Of a stretch of DNA of 33,587 nucleotides, positions 6,765-15,338 are shown piece after piece. Position 1 is the first letter of the stretch. Every line of letters begins with the position of its first letter. Under the pieces are notes generated by a model. That model did not search any database and was not told the DNA's origin. It was given only the letters and a program-made list of their open reading frames with translations. A program made the position numbers and the translations under genes. The DNA comes from Lachnospiraceae bacterium (GTDB taxonomy: Bacteria > Bacillota > Clostridia > Lachnospirales > Lachnospiraceae): NCBI GenBank assembly GCA_017617005.1, contig JAFZWW010000119.1:1-33587 (forward strand). Reading direction: 5' to 3'.

Positions 6765-7850
6765 TTACTCCCCGATGACCACCTTGATGACCACGGGATT
6801 GTGGTCGGTATTTTTGAACTGACAATCAAGAGTTTCCACGGACCTGATCTCCAGATTATCGGAAACGATGAATCCGTCTATTACATAGAACTGGAAATGC
6901 TCTTTGTCCGCAGCTGTTGCGTAGGGCTGATCCAGTGATCTGCAGGTCGGTGCGGAAGGATCCTGTAAGAAGATGAAGGAATCTCCGAATGCGCTTTCGT
7001 CGATAAGTCCGCAATGCCACTTTCCGGGATATTCGGGATAAGCGGATACGTCCGTTCCCGAGAAGGTCTGGTTGAAATCTCCGGCTGCGATGACGTAATT
7101 GCCTGCCTGGGCCTCTGCCTTGAGGATATCGGCGAGCATTTTGGTCTGTGCGATCTTGCCCTCTCCCGAATCGTAAGCCTCAAGATGGAGATTGACTATG
7201 ACGAGCTCCTTATCGCTGTTTTCGATAGGGATCCTGTTGACCGTTACGCATCTTTTCAGGTTGGCAACCCTTATGGGCCATTTGAATGGGCAGGGGAGGG
7301 AGATCCTCTCTGCCGAAGTTATGTCATATCTTGCGAGAGTCATGATGCCGCTCTCAACATGTCCGATGGGCGGAATGGGATAAGGGACTATATCAACCTT
7401 GAAATTGTAAGCGAATGTGTGGTCGAATCCGGGGAATGCGGAAGCTATCACCTCGGTCTCATCAGTATGATAGGACCTGCTCGCATTGATATCCGTTTCC
7501 TGAAGGAGCATGATATCGGGATCGATCCCCGTAAGCGTTCCGGTTATGCCGGACAGGTTCTGCTTCACACGGTCTTTATCGGCGGTATATACCATCTCGC
7601 CGTAATCCATGAAGAAATCTGCATTGTCGCCGAGGGTTCCGCATCCGACGTTCCAGGTCACTACGGTCAGTTCGTCGCCTACCTGGGGCTTTTGCATATC
7701 CTGTCCTTCGAAAGCGGTTATAAGGGTCTCTTTTTCGGCGGGCCTGTATTCACGGACCGTCAAAAAGATAAAAAGAAATACTGCAAATACCACAGCTGCT
7801 GCCAGCAGGGATAAAACAACTTTTATAAGCATTTTTAAAGCCTTTTTCAT
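6765..7850 (-). CDS. Membrane-anchored endonuclease/exonuclease/phosphatase (EEP) family protein
   Basis: 361 residues: an N-terminal membrane anchor (about residues 8-32) and an extracytoplasmic EEP domain. Family motifs are TWNVG (65-69), LLQETD with the metal-binding Glu118, NLHLEA (220-224), AAGDFNQ (255-261) and a terminal DHNPVV near 353. These form the metal-dependent DNase I-like active site, so catalysis is expected. The substrate (nucleic acid, phosphoinositide, sphingomyelin or another phosphodiester) cannot be told from sequence. GAGGTG upstream of ATG 7850 serves as ribosome binding site. It is a single gene read leftwards, with its own terminator and the palindromic element behind it; its promoter is not clear. 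Confidence 0.85.
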   Translation of the reverse strand: MKKALKMLIKVVLSLLAAAVVFAVFLFIFLTVREYRPAEKETLITAFEGQDMQKPQVGDELTVVTWNVGCGTLGDNADFFMDYGEMVYTADKDRVKQNLSGITGTLTGIDPDIMLLQETDINASRSYHTDETEVIASAFPGFDHTFAYNFKVDIVPYPIPPIGHVESGIMTLARYDITSAERISLPCPFKWPIRVANLKRCVTVNRIPIENSDKELVIVNLHLEAYDSGEGKIAQTKMLADILKAEAQAGNYVIAAGDFNQTFSGTDVSAYPEYPGKWHCGLIDESAFGDSFIFLQDPSAPTCRSLDQPYATAADKEHFQFYVIDGFIVSDNLEIRSVETLDCQFKNTDHNPVVIKVVIGE

Positions 7851-7961
7851 AGATCTTCACCTCGATTTTCTAATTTTATCCCAAACGTGTATAATAATCC
7901 AGATATTTGGGGGTTCATGCCCCCGGAAATGACCCTCAAACGAGCGGAAATGCCGAAAATG

Positions 7962-7970
7962 TGGTATACT
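7962..7970 (+). promoter_or_regulatory. Possible extended -10 promoter of the ATP-grasp/racemase/Mur cluster
   Basis: TGGTATACT gives an extended -10 (TATACT at 7965-7970) 43 nt before the ATG at 8013. No convincing -35 is present. It is the only good candidate in the divergent gap 7851-8012, which otherwise holds only a short GGGGG/CCCCC hairpin near 7909-7924. Confidence 0.4.
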
Positions 7971-8012
7971 TAAAGTTGTTTTTGAAATAATGACCATAAG
8001 AGGGAATACCCA

Positions 8013-9233
8013 ATGTCCTTATCTTTTACCGAAAAAGAATTCATCCCCGTAATGCTGGGGGGAGATATCAATACATACTCGGTTTCGAGGGCGTTTTACG
8101 AAAAATACAACGTAAAATGCCATGTATTCGGAAAGTACCCGACCGGACCGAGCTACGACAGCAGGATCATCGAATATGAAGCAAATCCCGCCATCGAGAC
8201 GGATGATTACTTCGTAAAAAGAATGAACGGGTTTGCCGCCGAGCACAGTGACAAGACCATTATTCTCGTAGGCTGCGGCGATTCATACGTTGCACTCTGT
8301 TCAAAGCACAAGGCAGAGCTTGCGGAAAACATTATCACCCCCTATATAGATTATGACCTGATGCATTCGCTCCAGATGAAGGAGACCTTCTACGGGCTCT
8401 GCGACAAATGGGGCATCGACTATCCCGGAACCGTTATATACGACAGCAGCATGGGAGATGACTTTGCGATGGATTTCCCCTATCCCGTCATCCTCAAGCC
8501 TTCAAACGGAATTCAGTACTGGGAGCATCCCTTCGATACACAGAAGAAGGTCTATACGATACATGACCGCGAAGAACTCATAAGTGTCATTCATGACATT
8601 TACGGCGCGGGTTATACCGATAAGCTCATTATCCAGGACAGGATCCCGGGTAACGATGAATACATGAGAGTCCTCACATCATATTCCGACCGTAACGGAA
8701 AGGTTAAGATGATGTGCCTCGGACATGTTCTTCTCGAAGAGCATACTCCCCACGGGCTCGGAAACCATGCGCTCATCATAACCGAGCCCAACAAGGAACT
8801 TATGGAGAGGGTGAAAAATCTCCTCGAGTCGATGAACTATGTCGGATTTTCCAATTTCGATATCAAATATGACACTCGTGACGGAAAATTCAAATTCTTT
8901 GAGATAAACACAAGACAGGGCAGGAGTAATTTCTATGTGACCGGCTCAGGCTTCAATGTTGCCGAGTACATCACCGAGGATTATTTCTACAAGAAGGACC
9001 TGCCTTTAAAGTATGCCGAAGAAGAGCACCTCTGGACCGTTGTTCCCAAGGGCGTTGCACTCAAATATGTAAAGGATCCTGCCCTGAAAGCCACAATGAA
9101 GAGACTGTGGAGCGAGGGAGAGGTGGTCAATCCGATATTCCTTAAGGGTGATTCGAATCCCGGAAGAATGTACAGGATGATCAAAAACTATTTCAGCCAC
9201 TACGTAAAGTTCAAAAAATACTATAAGGTGTGA
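8013..9233 (+). CDS. ATP-grasp carboxylate-amine ligase, possible D-aspartate ligase type
   Basis: 406 residues, cytoplasmic. The middle has ATP-grasp features: PVILKPSNG (Lys162, ATP binding), a DEYMRVLTSY strand, and FEINTRQGRSNF (Glu297 and Asn299, metal ligands). ATP-grasp enzymes activate a carboxylate as acyl-phosphate and join it to an amine. Known peptidoglycan D-aspartate ligases (Asl of Enterococcus faecium) are of this fold and sit next to an aspartate racemase. Here a racemase and a MurE-like ligase follow with 1-4 nt overlaps, so attachment of a racemase-made D-amino acid to a wall precursor is the best guess (inference). Synthesis of another amide-linked product is possible. Ribosome binding site GAGGG precedes the ATG. 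Confidence 0.75.
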   Translation: MSLSFTEKEFIPVMLGGDINTYSVSRAFYEKYNVKCHVFGKYPTGPSYDSRIIEYEANPAIETDDYFVKRMNGFAAEHSDKTIILVGCGDSYVALCSKHKAELAENIITPYIDYDLMHSLQMKETFYGLCDKWGIDYPGTVIYDSSMGDDFAMDFPYPVILKPSNGIQYWEHPFDTQKKVYTIHDREELISVIHDIYGAGYTDKLIIQDRIPGNDEYMRVLTSYSDRNGKVKMMCLGHVLLEEHTPHGLGNHALIITEPNKELMERVKNLLESMNYVGFSNFDIKYDTRDGKFKFFEINTRQGRSNFYVTGSGFNVAEYITEDYFYKKDLPLKYAEEEHLWTVVPKGVALKYVKDPALKATMKRLWSEGEVVNPIFLKGDSNPGRMYRMIKNYFSHYVKFKKYYKV

Positions 9234-9943
9234 TGATGAAGAAGATCTTAGGCGTCATCGGTGGCATGGGCCCCGAAGCAACCGCATATTTTTACGAAGA
9301 GATCATAGCCCATACCAGGGCCCAGAAGGATCAGGACCATATCGACATGGTCATCCTCAGCCATGCCTCGATGCCCGACAGGACCGAGGCCATCAATTCG
9401 GGAGAGTATGACGATCTCCTCGCTTCGATGAAGGGCGAGATAGAAAAGCTTGAAAAGTGCGGTGCGGGCAATATCGCGATCCCCTGCAACACTTCACACT
9501 TCTTCCTTGATAAGATCCAGGCAATGACCGAAATTCCCGTCATCAACATGATAAAGGAGACCGCACGCTATATCGCCGAGGGTGAGATCAAAGTAAAGAA
9601 GGTCGGAATCCTTGCGACGGACGGTGCGGTAAAGACCGGTCTTTACCAGCAGGCCTGCAGTGAGTACGGCCTCGAGAGCGAGATTCCCGATCCCGAGTAT
9701 CAGAAGAAGGTGATGTCCCTTATCTATGACGATATCAAGGCCGGAAAGCTCGGCGATGAGGACAAGTTCCATGCGGCTGTAACAAACCTCCAGCAGAAGG
9801 GCTGCAATGTGATAATCCTCGCGTGCACCGAGCTCAGCGTATATAAAAAGCATCATAAGGTTCCCGCACACTGCGTCGATGCGCTTGATGTGCTCGTAAG
9901 AGAATCGATCATAAGAAGCGGAGCCGGGTACGAAGAATTATGA
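9233..9943 (+). CDS. Aspartate/glutamate-family amino acid racemase
   Basis: About 236 residues with the two-cysteine, cofactor-independent racemase signature: GVIGGMGPEAT near the N terminus, IPCNTSHFF (catalytic Cys85) and ILACTELS (catalytic Cys198). Such enzymes interconvert L- and D-aspartate or glutamate. The GGMGPEAT opening and overall pattern are closer to aspartate racemases than to MurI. The stop of the ATP-grasp gene overlaps the start region (GTGATGATG); a GTG at 9230 and ATGs at 9233 and 9236 are possible, and AAGGTG at 9225-9230 best suits ATG 9236 or 9233. The end overlaps the next gene by 4 nt (ATGA), implying translational coupling. Probable role: supply of a D-amino acid to its neighbours. 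Confidence 0.88.
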   Translation: MMKKILGVIGGMGPEATAYFYEEIIAHTRAQKDQDHIDMVILSHASMPDRTEAINSGEYDDLLASMKGEIEKLEKCGAGNIAIPCNTSHFFLDKIQAMTEIPVINMIKETARYIAEGEIKVKKVGILATDGAVKTGLYQQACSEYGLESEIPDPEYQKKVMSLIYDDIKAGKLGDEDKFHAAVTNLQQKGCNVIILACTELSVYKKHHKVPAHCVDALDVLVRESIIRSGAGYEEL

Positions 9944-11481
9944 GTTTAATACTTTCAATAACCGAATATGAAAAGGCACTTGAGCAGGCAGGCCTTCTGC
10001 AGAAGTGTCTGTTAAAAGAAAAGTTTTCCGAAACAGTCTCTCTTGTAACTTACGATTCAAGAGAGGTAGTGGCGGGGACTCTTTTTATTTGCAAGGGAGC
10101 CGCATTCAGACCCGAGTATCTTAAGTCCGCGATAGATGACGGTGCCGTGGCATACATATCGGAAAAAGAATACGAAGAAGGTGCGGGAGTTCCCGCAATA
10201 ATCGTATCCGATATAAGGAAGGCGATGCCCATACTCGGAGATCTCTTTTACGATTATCCCCAGAACAAACTGAACATCACCGCGTTCGGCGGAACAAAGG
10301 GCAAATCGACCTCGACATATTATATGAAGTCGGTTGTCGATGAATATCTTGCATCAATGGGCAAGGGCGAGAGCGCGGTTCTTTCATCCATAGACAATTA
10401 CGACGGTGTCATCAGGGAGGAATCCCATATCACCACCGCCGAATCTCTTGAGCTGCACAAGCATATGGCAAATGCGGTCGCAAGTAATATCGATTTTCTC
10501 GAGATGGAAGTTTCGAGCCAGGCTCTCAAATACGACAGGGTACTCGGTATGAGATTTGCCGTTTCGGTATTCATGAACATTTCCGAGGACCATATCAGCC
10601 CGAACGAGCATGCGGATTTCGAGGATTATCTTTCCTCCAAGATGAAGATGTTCGCGCTTACCGATACCGCTGCGGTCAATCTCGATTCCGACTGTATCGA
10701 AAGAGTGCTTGAGGAAGCGAAGGCTGCTAAGAACTTCGTTACCTTCAGCTGCAAGGATGATAAGGCGGATTATCATGCGTACGACATCAGGAAGGACGGC
10801 GAAAGCATTTACTTTAAGGTCTCCAAGAAGCCCGCTCCTTCTTTTGACGAGGAATTTGAACTGACGATGCCGGGACTGTTCAATGTCGAGAACGCCCTCG
10901 GAGTCATCGCTGCCGCGGATATATACAGGATTCCCATAGAATGCATAAAGGAAGGACTTCGCAAAGCAAAATCTCCCGGAAGAATGGAGCTTTTCAAGAG
11001 TAAGGACGGACTTGTAAACGCATTCGTCGACTATGCACACAACAAGCTCAGCTTCGAAGCTCTCTATTCATCAGTCGAAAAGGAATTCCCCGGCTACGAC
11101 ATAGTCGGTATCTTCGGCTGCCCCGGAGGAAAGGCATACCAGAGAAGGTATGAGCTTCCGCAGGTTGCCGCAAAGTATGCTGACAAGATCTATATCTGCG
11201 CGGAGGATCCCGGTCCCGATCCCGCAGAGGAGATTTCGGAGCAGGTTGCCAAATATGCAAAGGAAGCCGGCATAGCATACGAAGAGATAGAAGACAGGGG
11301 AGCGGCCATTCATAAGGCCATTCTCGAGGTCAGACGCCCCACCGTTCTGCTTATCACGGGAAAGGGCGAGGAAACAAGGCAGAAGTACGGCACGGTCTAT
11401 GCACCCTGCAGATCGGATGCCGATTATACGAAGGAATATATCAGGGAGTATGACGAATCTCCCCATCATGCAAGGAAATGA
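9940..11481 (+). CDS. MurE-like Mur ligase (ADP-forming amide ligase)
   Basis: 513 residues with the three-domain Mur ligase layout. The P-loop is GGTKGKST (117-124; usual GTNGKTT). Other motifs are EVSSQALKYDR, a modified NISEDHISPNEH segment in place of the usual NLTQDHLD..H, VDYAHNKLSFEAL, and LLITGKGEE. At the place that selects the third amino acid, DAP-adding MurE has DNPR; here it is EDPGPDP (Glu422 on), so meso-DAP specificity is not expected. MurE adds the third residue to UDP-MurNAc-L-Ala-D-Glu; this paralogue may add a different amino acid or act on a different precursor. Overlap with the racemase gene and nearness of an ATP-grasp ligase suggest one pathway. It could instead be the sole MurE with lysine or other specificity; checking needs the rest of the genome. 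Confidence 0.8.
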   Translation: MSLILSITEYEKALEQAGLLQKCLLKEKFSETVSLVTYDSREVVAGTLFICKGAAFRPEYLKSAIDDGAVAYISEKEYEEGAGVPAIIVSDIRKAMPILGDLFYDYPQNKLNITAFGGTKGKSTSTYYMKSVVDEYLASMGKGESAVLSSIDNYDGVIREESHITTAESLELHKHMANAVASNIDFLEMEVSSQALKYDRVLGMRFAVSVFMNISEDHISPNEHADFEDYLSSKMKMFALTDTAAVNLDSDCIERVLEEAKAAKNFVTFSCKDDKADYHAYDIRKDGESIYFKVSKKPAPSFDEEFELTMPGLFNVENALGVIAAADIYRIPIECIKEGLRKAKSPGRMELFKSKDGLVNAFVDYAHNKLSFEALYSSVEKEFPGYDIVGIFGCPGGKAYQRRYELPQVAAKYADKIYICAEDPGPDPAEEISEQVAKYAKEAGIAYEEIEDRGAAIHKAILEVRRPTVLLITGKGEETRQKYGTVYAPCRSDADYTKEYIREYDESPHHARK

Positions 11482-11495
11482 CGTGCCGGCGGAAA

Positions 11496-11524
11496 TTGAA
11501 ATCCCGCCCGGAAAATAGTATTAT
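11496..11524 (+). promoter_or_regulatory. Promoter of the trkA-led operon
   Basis: -35 TTGAAA (11496-11501), 17-nt spacer, -10 TATTAT (11519-11524), directly after the MurE-like gene. The leader of about 73 nt to ATG 11604 contains an ACCC-GTGA-GGGT hairpin and two similar TATGGCAC stretches. No terminator separates this promoter from the upstream cluster, so read-through is possible. Confidence 0.65.
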
Positions 11525-11603
11525 ACAAGATGTAGTAGTTCTGCCCCGAGCAGGGTGGCATATATGGCACCCGTGAGGGTATGGCACATATCCCGGAGGA
11601 TTT

Positions 11604-12959
11604 ATGAACATAGTCATAGTCGGTTGTGGCAAGGTAGGAATGGTCATAACCCAGCAGCTTTCAAGTGAGGATCACAATATCACGCTTGTTGACGAAGACA
11701 GCGAAGCTATTGCGTCCGTAACCAATCATTACGATGCGATGGGCGTCGTCGGAAACGGCGTAAGCTATCAGACCCTTGTTGAAGCGGGAATCTCGGACTG
11801 CGATCTTTTCATAGCAGTCACCGATTCCGATGAGAAAAACCTGCTGGCCTGCCTGATCGCCGGAAAAGCCGGAAAATGCAAGACGATCGCAAGAGTCAGA
11901 AATCCCATATATTCGCATGAGATCGAATTCCTCAAAAGAGAGTTCAATCTCGCGATGGTCATCAATCCCGAGGATGCGGCCGCAATGGAGATATCCCGTG
12001 TCTTCCTTTTCCCTTCCGCATTCAAGATCGACACATTCTCGGGCGGAAGGATAGAGCTCTTCCATTTCCACGTCACCGAAGGGATGCCCGTCTGCGGACA
12101 GTCCCTTATGGCGCTGCGCGATGATATGCTGAAGGGCATCATTGTCTGCACGATCAAAAGAGGAAATGAGGTCATCATCCCCAAAGGTAATTTCTCCTTT
12201 GCCGCGGATGATAATGTAAGCATTGCCGCAACGAGAAAGGATGCACTCGCATTCTTCAGAAAGCTCGGAGAAGTCAAGGGCAGGGTAAAGAACGCCATGA
12301 TCGTCGGCGGAGGAACTATGTCCTATTATCTTGCGGAAAGACTCCTCAGGTCCGGAATAGAAACGACGATCGTCGAGATAGATTACAAGAGATGCGAAGA
12401 GCTTTCGAGCAAGCTTCCTGCAGCAAGGATCCTTCACGGGGACGGAACAAACAGGGATCTCCTCGATCAGGAGGACATCTCCACATTCCAGGGCTTTGCC
12501 GCTCTTACCGGACTTGATGAGGAGAACATCCTTCTTTCGCTTTATGCGCGCAAGCATTCATCCGCCAAGGTCGTCACCAAGATAGGACGCCTTAATTTCG
12601 GATCGGTCATCGATGCACTCAATCTCGATACCATAATCAATCCACAGAAGATAACCGCGGATCACATAGTCAAGTTCGCACGTTCGATGAGTGCGGATGC
12701 ATCCGATGATGTTGAATCACTCTACAAGCTTGAGAACGGAAAGGCGGAGGCGCTCGAGTTCAAGATCAAGGTCGAATCACCCGTTACCGGAGTTAAACTC
12801 AGGGATCTCAAGCTCAAAAAGAATGCTCTTGTCTGCAGCATTTTCAGAAACGGCAAGAATATAATCCCCACCGGACAGGATGAACTCATGGTCGGAGATT
12901 CCGTTATAGTTGTCGTCGGCGGAGCCCACATAGCCAATATCAGGGAGATCCTCGAATAG
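11604..12959 (+). CDS. trkA: Trk potassium uptake system regulatory subunit TrkA
   Basis: 451 residues made of two RCK halves, each a Rossmann NAD-binding domain plus a TrkA-C domain. The first half begins IVIVGCGKVG (GxGxxG) and the second, near residue 232, AMIVGGGTMSYYLAERL. TrkA is the cytoplasmic gating ring of the Trk K+ channel, binding nucleotides to control the TrkH pore. CCCGGAGG upstream of the ATG at 11604 is a good ribosome binding site. trkH follows after 2 nt. First gene of a long transcription unit driven by the promoter at 11496. Doubled RCK layout and 450-residue length are those of standard bacterial TrkA. Confidence 0.95.
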   Translation: MNIVIVGCGKVGMVITQQLSSEDHNITLVDEDSEAIASVTNHYDAMGVVGNGVSYQTLVEAGISDCDLFIAVTDSDEKNLLACLIAGKAGKCKTIARVRNPIYSHEIEFLKREFNLAMVINPEDAAAMEISRVFLFPSAFKIDTFSGGRIELFHFHVTEGMPVCGQSLMALRDDMLKGIIVCTIKRGNEVIIPKGNFSFAADDNVSIAATRKDALAFFRKLGEVKGRVKNAMIVGGGTMSYYLAERLLRSGIETTIVEIDYKRCEELSSKLPAARILHGDGTNRDLLDQEDISTFQGFAALTGLDEENILLSLYARKHSSAKVVTKIGRLNFGSVIDALNLDTIINPQKITADHIVKFARSMSADASDDVESLYKLENGKAEALEFKIKVESPVTGVKLRDLKLKKNALVCSIFRNGKNIIPTGQDELMVGDSVIVVVGGAHIANIREILE

Positions 12960-12961
12960 CA

Positions 12962-14401
12962 ATGAAAAAGAATTCGATAATACTTTATATAGTGGGGATA
13001 CTTCTGATCTTTGAAAGTGCGTTCCTGTTGCTGCCCCTGGCGGTATCCCTGATCTATTCCGACGGCAACTGGATGTGGTATCTGCTTACCATATTCATCT
13101 GCATCATTCTCGGATTTCCCCTCACCAGGATCAAGAGAGGAAAACATCTTTCCCTTCAGGAAGGATACATAATAGTTGCGCTGTGCTGGATCGTTCTTTC
13201 GCTGATCGGAGCACTGCCTCTTATGCTCAGCGGAGATATCCCGAATTACATCGATGCGCTCTTCGAGACGGTATCGGGCTTCACGACAACGGGAGCGAGC
13301 ATTCTTTCCGATGTTACGCTTCTGAGCAGATCCGGAATGTTCTGGAGAAGCTTCATGCACTGGATCGGCGGTATGGGTGTGTTCATGTTCATGATGGCGA
13401 TCCTTCCCATGCTCGGAACCTCAGATATGAACCTGATGAAGGCCGAGTCTACGGGTCCGTCCGTCGAAAGGATAGTGCCCCATGTACGTGACACCGCGAG
13501 ACTTATGTACGGGATGTATTTCGGAATTACCCTTGCGGAGATCATATCGCTTCTCATCACCGGAATGGATCTGTATTCATCCGCACTCCTTACCTTCGGA
13601 AGCGTAGGTACGGGAGGCTTCGGTATGGTCAATGAATCGTGCGGAACCTATACGACCGCTCAGCAGAATGTAATCGCATTCTTCATGGCGGCGAGCGGAA
13701 TCAACTATACTTTCTATTTCTTCCTGATATCCGGCAAGATAAAGGAAGCATTCCATATAGAAGAAGTTAAATACTATCTGGGCATCATAATCACGTCCAC
13801 CATACTGATTGCGTTCAACGTAAGCAAGCTCTACGGAAGCTTCGGTGATGCGTTCCACCACTCATTCTTCCAGGTCGCATCCATCATGACCACGACCGGT
13901 TATTCGACCGCGGACTTCGATGCGTGGCCGGAACTTTCGAGAACGATACTTCTTATGCTGATGATGATCGGCGGATGCTCGGGATCTACTGCGGGCGGAA
14001 TCAAGGTGTACAGGATCGTCCTTCTCATGAAGCAGTTCAAGAAGGAACTCTCGGTGCTCCGTCATCCCAGGGAGGTCAAGATGCTGAGGATGGACGGCAA
14101 CACCGTCAAGGAATCGGTAATACGTTCGACGAACGTTTTCATTTCGATCTATTTCGTCATCTTTTTCATATCGCTCCTGTTCCTTAGCATTGAAAATTAT
14201 GACTTTACCACGGGCTTTACAGCGGTCACGGCGACGATAAACAATATCGGTCCCGGTCTTTCGCTCGTAGGTCCGACATGCAATTACGGATTCTTTTCCG
14301 TCTTTTCAAAAATCATTCTGATATTCGACATGCTCACGGGAAGACTCGAGCTGTTCCCCGTACTTCTCCTGTTCAGCATGCTTCATACGAAAAGGAGATA
14401 A
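12962..14401 (+). CDS. trkH: Trk potassium uptake channel subunit TrkH
   Basis: 479 residues, polytopic, with the four pore repeats of the TrkH/KtrB family. Selectivity-filter segments are visible: TTTGAS, SVGTGGFG, TTTGYSTADF and NNIGPG. The middle-gate loop region near GGCSGSTAGGIKVYR is typical. It forms the K+ conducting subunit in the cytoplasmic membrane and pairs with TrkA encoded 2 nt upstream. The C terminus ends soon after GRLELFPVLLL, as in family members. The last codons of the gene contain the AAGGAG ribosome binding site of fruK. Confidence 0.96.
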   Translation: MKKNSIILYIVGILLIFESAFLLLPLAVSLIYSDGNWMWYLLTIFICIILGFPLTRIKRGKHLSLQEGYIIVALCWIVLSLIGALPLMLSGDIPNYIDALFETVSGFTTTGASILSDVTLLSRSGMFWRSFMHWIGGMGVFMFMMAILPMLGTSDMNLMKAESTGPSVERIVPHVRDTARLMYGMYFGITLAEIISLLITGMDLYSSALLTFGSVGTGGFGMVNESCGTYTTAQQNVIAFFMAASGINYTFYFFLISGKIKEAFHIEEVKYYLGIIITSTILIAFNVSKLYGSFGDAFHHSFFQVASIMTTTGYSTADFDAWPELSRTILLMLMMIGGCSGSTAGGIKVYRIVLLMKQFKKELSVLRHPREVKMLRMDGNTVKESVIRSTNVFISIYFVIFFISLLFLSIENYDFTTGFTAVTATINNIGPGLSLVGPTCNYGFFSVFSKIILIFDMLTGRLELFPVLLLFSMLHTKRR

Positions 14402-14402
14402 A

Positions 14403-15338
14403 ATGGTCTACACTTTAACACTTAACCCTTCACTCGATTACGTAATGTATCCCGCTACTTATCTGAAAAAGGGCGGAACGAACAGATCGGAAAGAGAGGA
14501 GCTCCGCGCGGGCGGAAAAGGAATCAACGTATCGGTCGTACTTAAGAACCTCGATGTTCCGACCAAGGCGCTCGGGTTCATTGCAGGAACCACCGGAGAC
14601 GAGATCGAAGGCACGGTCCGCTCGATAGGTATCCGTACCGGATTCATAATGCTTCCCTTCAAGAACGGAATGAGCAGGATCAATGTCAAGATAAGAGTTC
14701 CTTACGAAGATTCGAGCGAGCGCGGATTCGAGGAGACCGAACTCAATGCAGCAGGCCCAGTAGTGGAGAGCGGATCCGTCGATGAACTCTGTGACCAGCT
14801 CGAAAGACTTTCCGAGGGAGATGTTCTTGTGCTTGCGGGCAGCATGCCCACACAGGCTCCCGAAGATATGCTTGAAAGGATCCTTTCATCGGTTCCCGAA
14901 AATGTAAAGACTGTTGTCGACATGACCGGAGACAGACTCAAGAGAGCACTTCCGTTTGGGCCCTTCCTGGTAAAGCCCAACCTCGAAGAACTTTGCCAGG
15001 CTGCGGGACGTGAGCTTAAGGATGAAAAGGAGATCATCTCCGAGGCGGAAAAGCTTCAGAAGTCAGGAGCGGAGAATGTTATAGTATCGATGGGTGCGGA
15101 CGGTGCGATCCTTCTGGACAAGACCGGAGAGATCCACAGATGCAAGGCACCCGAAGGAAAGGCACTTGGTGCGTTCGGTGCAGGCGATTCCATGACGGCC
15201 GGATTCATAAAGGGATTCCTGGATGAGCATGATTACGGATACGCACTTAAACTCGGGATTGCGGCCGGAAGCGCTGCGGTGTTCGAAGGAAAGCTTCCCG
15301 ACTACAACGAGATAATGAAGGTATTCGATGAAGTATAA
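14403..15338 (+). CDS. fruK: 1-phosphofructokinase (PfkB family)
   Basis: 311 residues. It starts MVYTLTLNPSLDYVM, the typical opening of the FruK/LacC group of PfkB sugar kinases. GGKGINVS (sugar binding), and GAFGAGDSMTAGF with catalytic Asp262 near the C terminus, are present. FruK phosphorylates fructose-1-phosphate, the product of PTS fructose import, to fructose-1,6-bisphosphate. The next gene, overlapping by 11 nt, is PTS Enzyme I, which supports a PTS-linked role, although no fructose Enzyme II is seen in this window. A tagatose-6-phosphate kinase is the main alternative. ATG 14403 has AAGGAG five nt upstream. Confidence 0.9.
   Translation: MVYTLTLNPSLDYVMYPATYLKKGGTNRSEREELRAGGKGINVSVVLKNLDVPTKALGFIAGTTGDEIEGTVRSIGIRTGFIMLPFKNGMSRINVKIRVPYEDSSERGFEETELNAAGPVVESGSVDELCDQLERLSEGDVLVLAGSMPTQAPEDMLERILSSVPENVKTVVDMTGDRLKRALPFGPFLVKPNLEELCQAAGRELKDEKEIISEAEKLQKSGAENVIVSMGADGAILLDKTGEIHRCKAPEGKALGAFGAGDSMTAGFIKGFLDEHDYGYALKLGIAAGSAAVFEGKLPDYNEIMKVFDEV

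Noticed and set aside
7014..7814. 266-codon plus-strand open frame opposite the EEP gene
   Set aside because: The minus-strand frame has full EEP motifs, a good start and a terminator; the opposite frame has no recognisable domain and is a shadow.
7873..7901. Minus-strand promoter for the EEP gene (TGGATT, 17 nt, TAAAAT)
   Set aside because: The -35 is too far from consensus to list; the true promoter could be elsewhere in the gap.
7905..7925. GGGGG/CCCCC hairpin in the gap between the EEP and ATP-grasp genes
   Set aside because: Short stem, no U run, and placed in a divergent promoter region, so not a terminator; no regulator site recognised.
11525..11603. Cyclic di-AMP (ydaO-type) riboswitch before trkA
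   Set aside because: The leader is too short and lacks the recognised conserved blocks.
11661..12557. 298-codon minus-strand open frame opposite trkA
   Set aside because: Shadow of a convincing TrkA; no ribosome binding site or domain was noticed.
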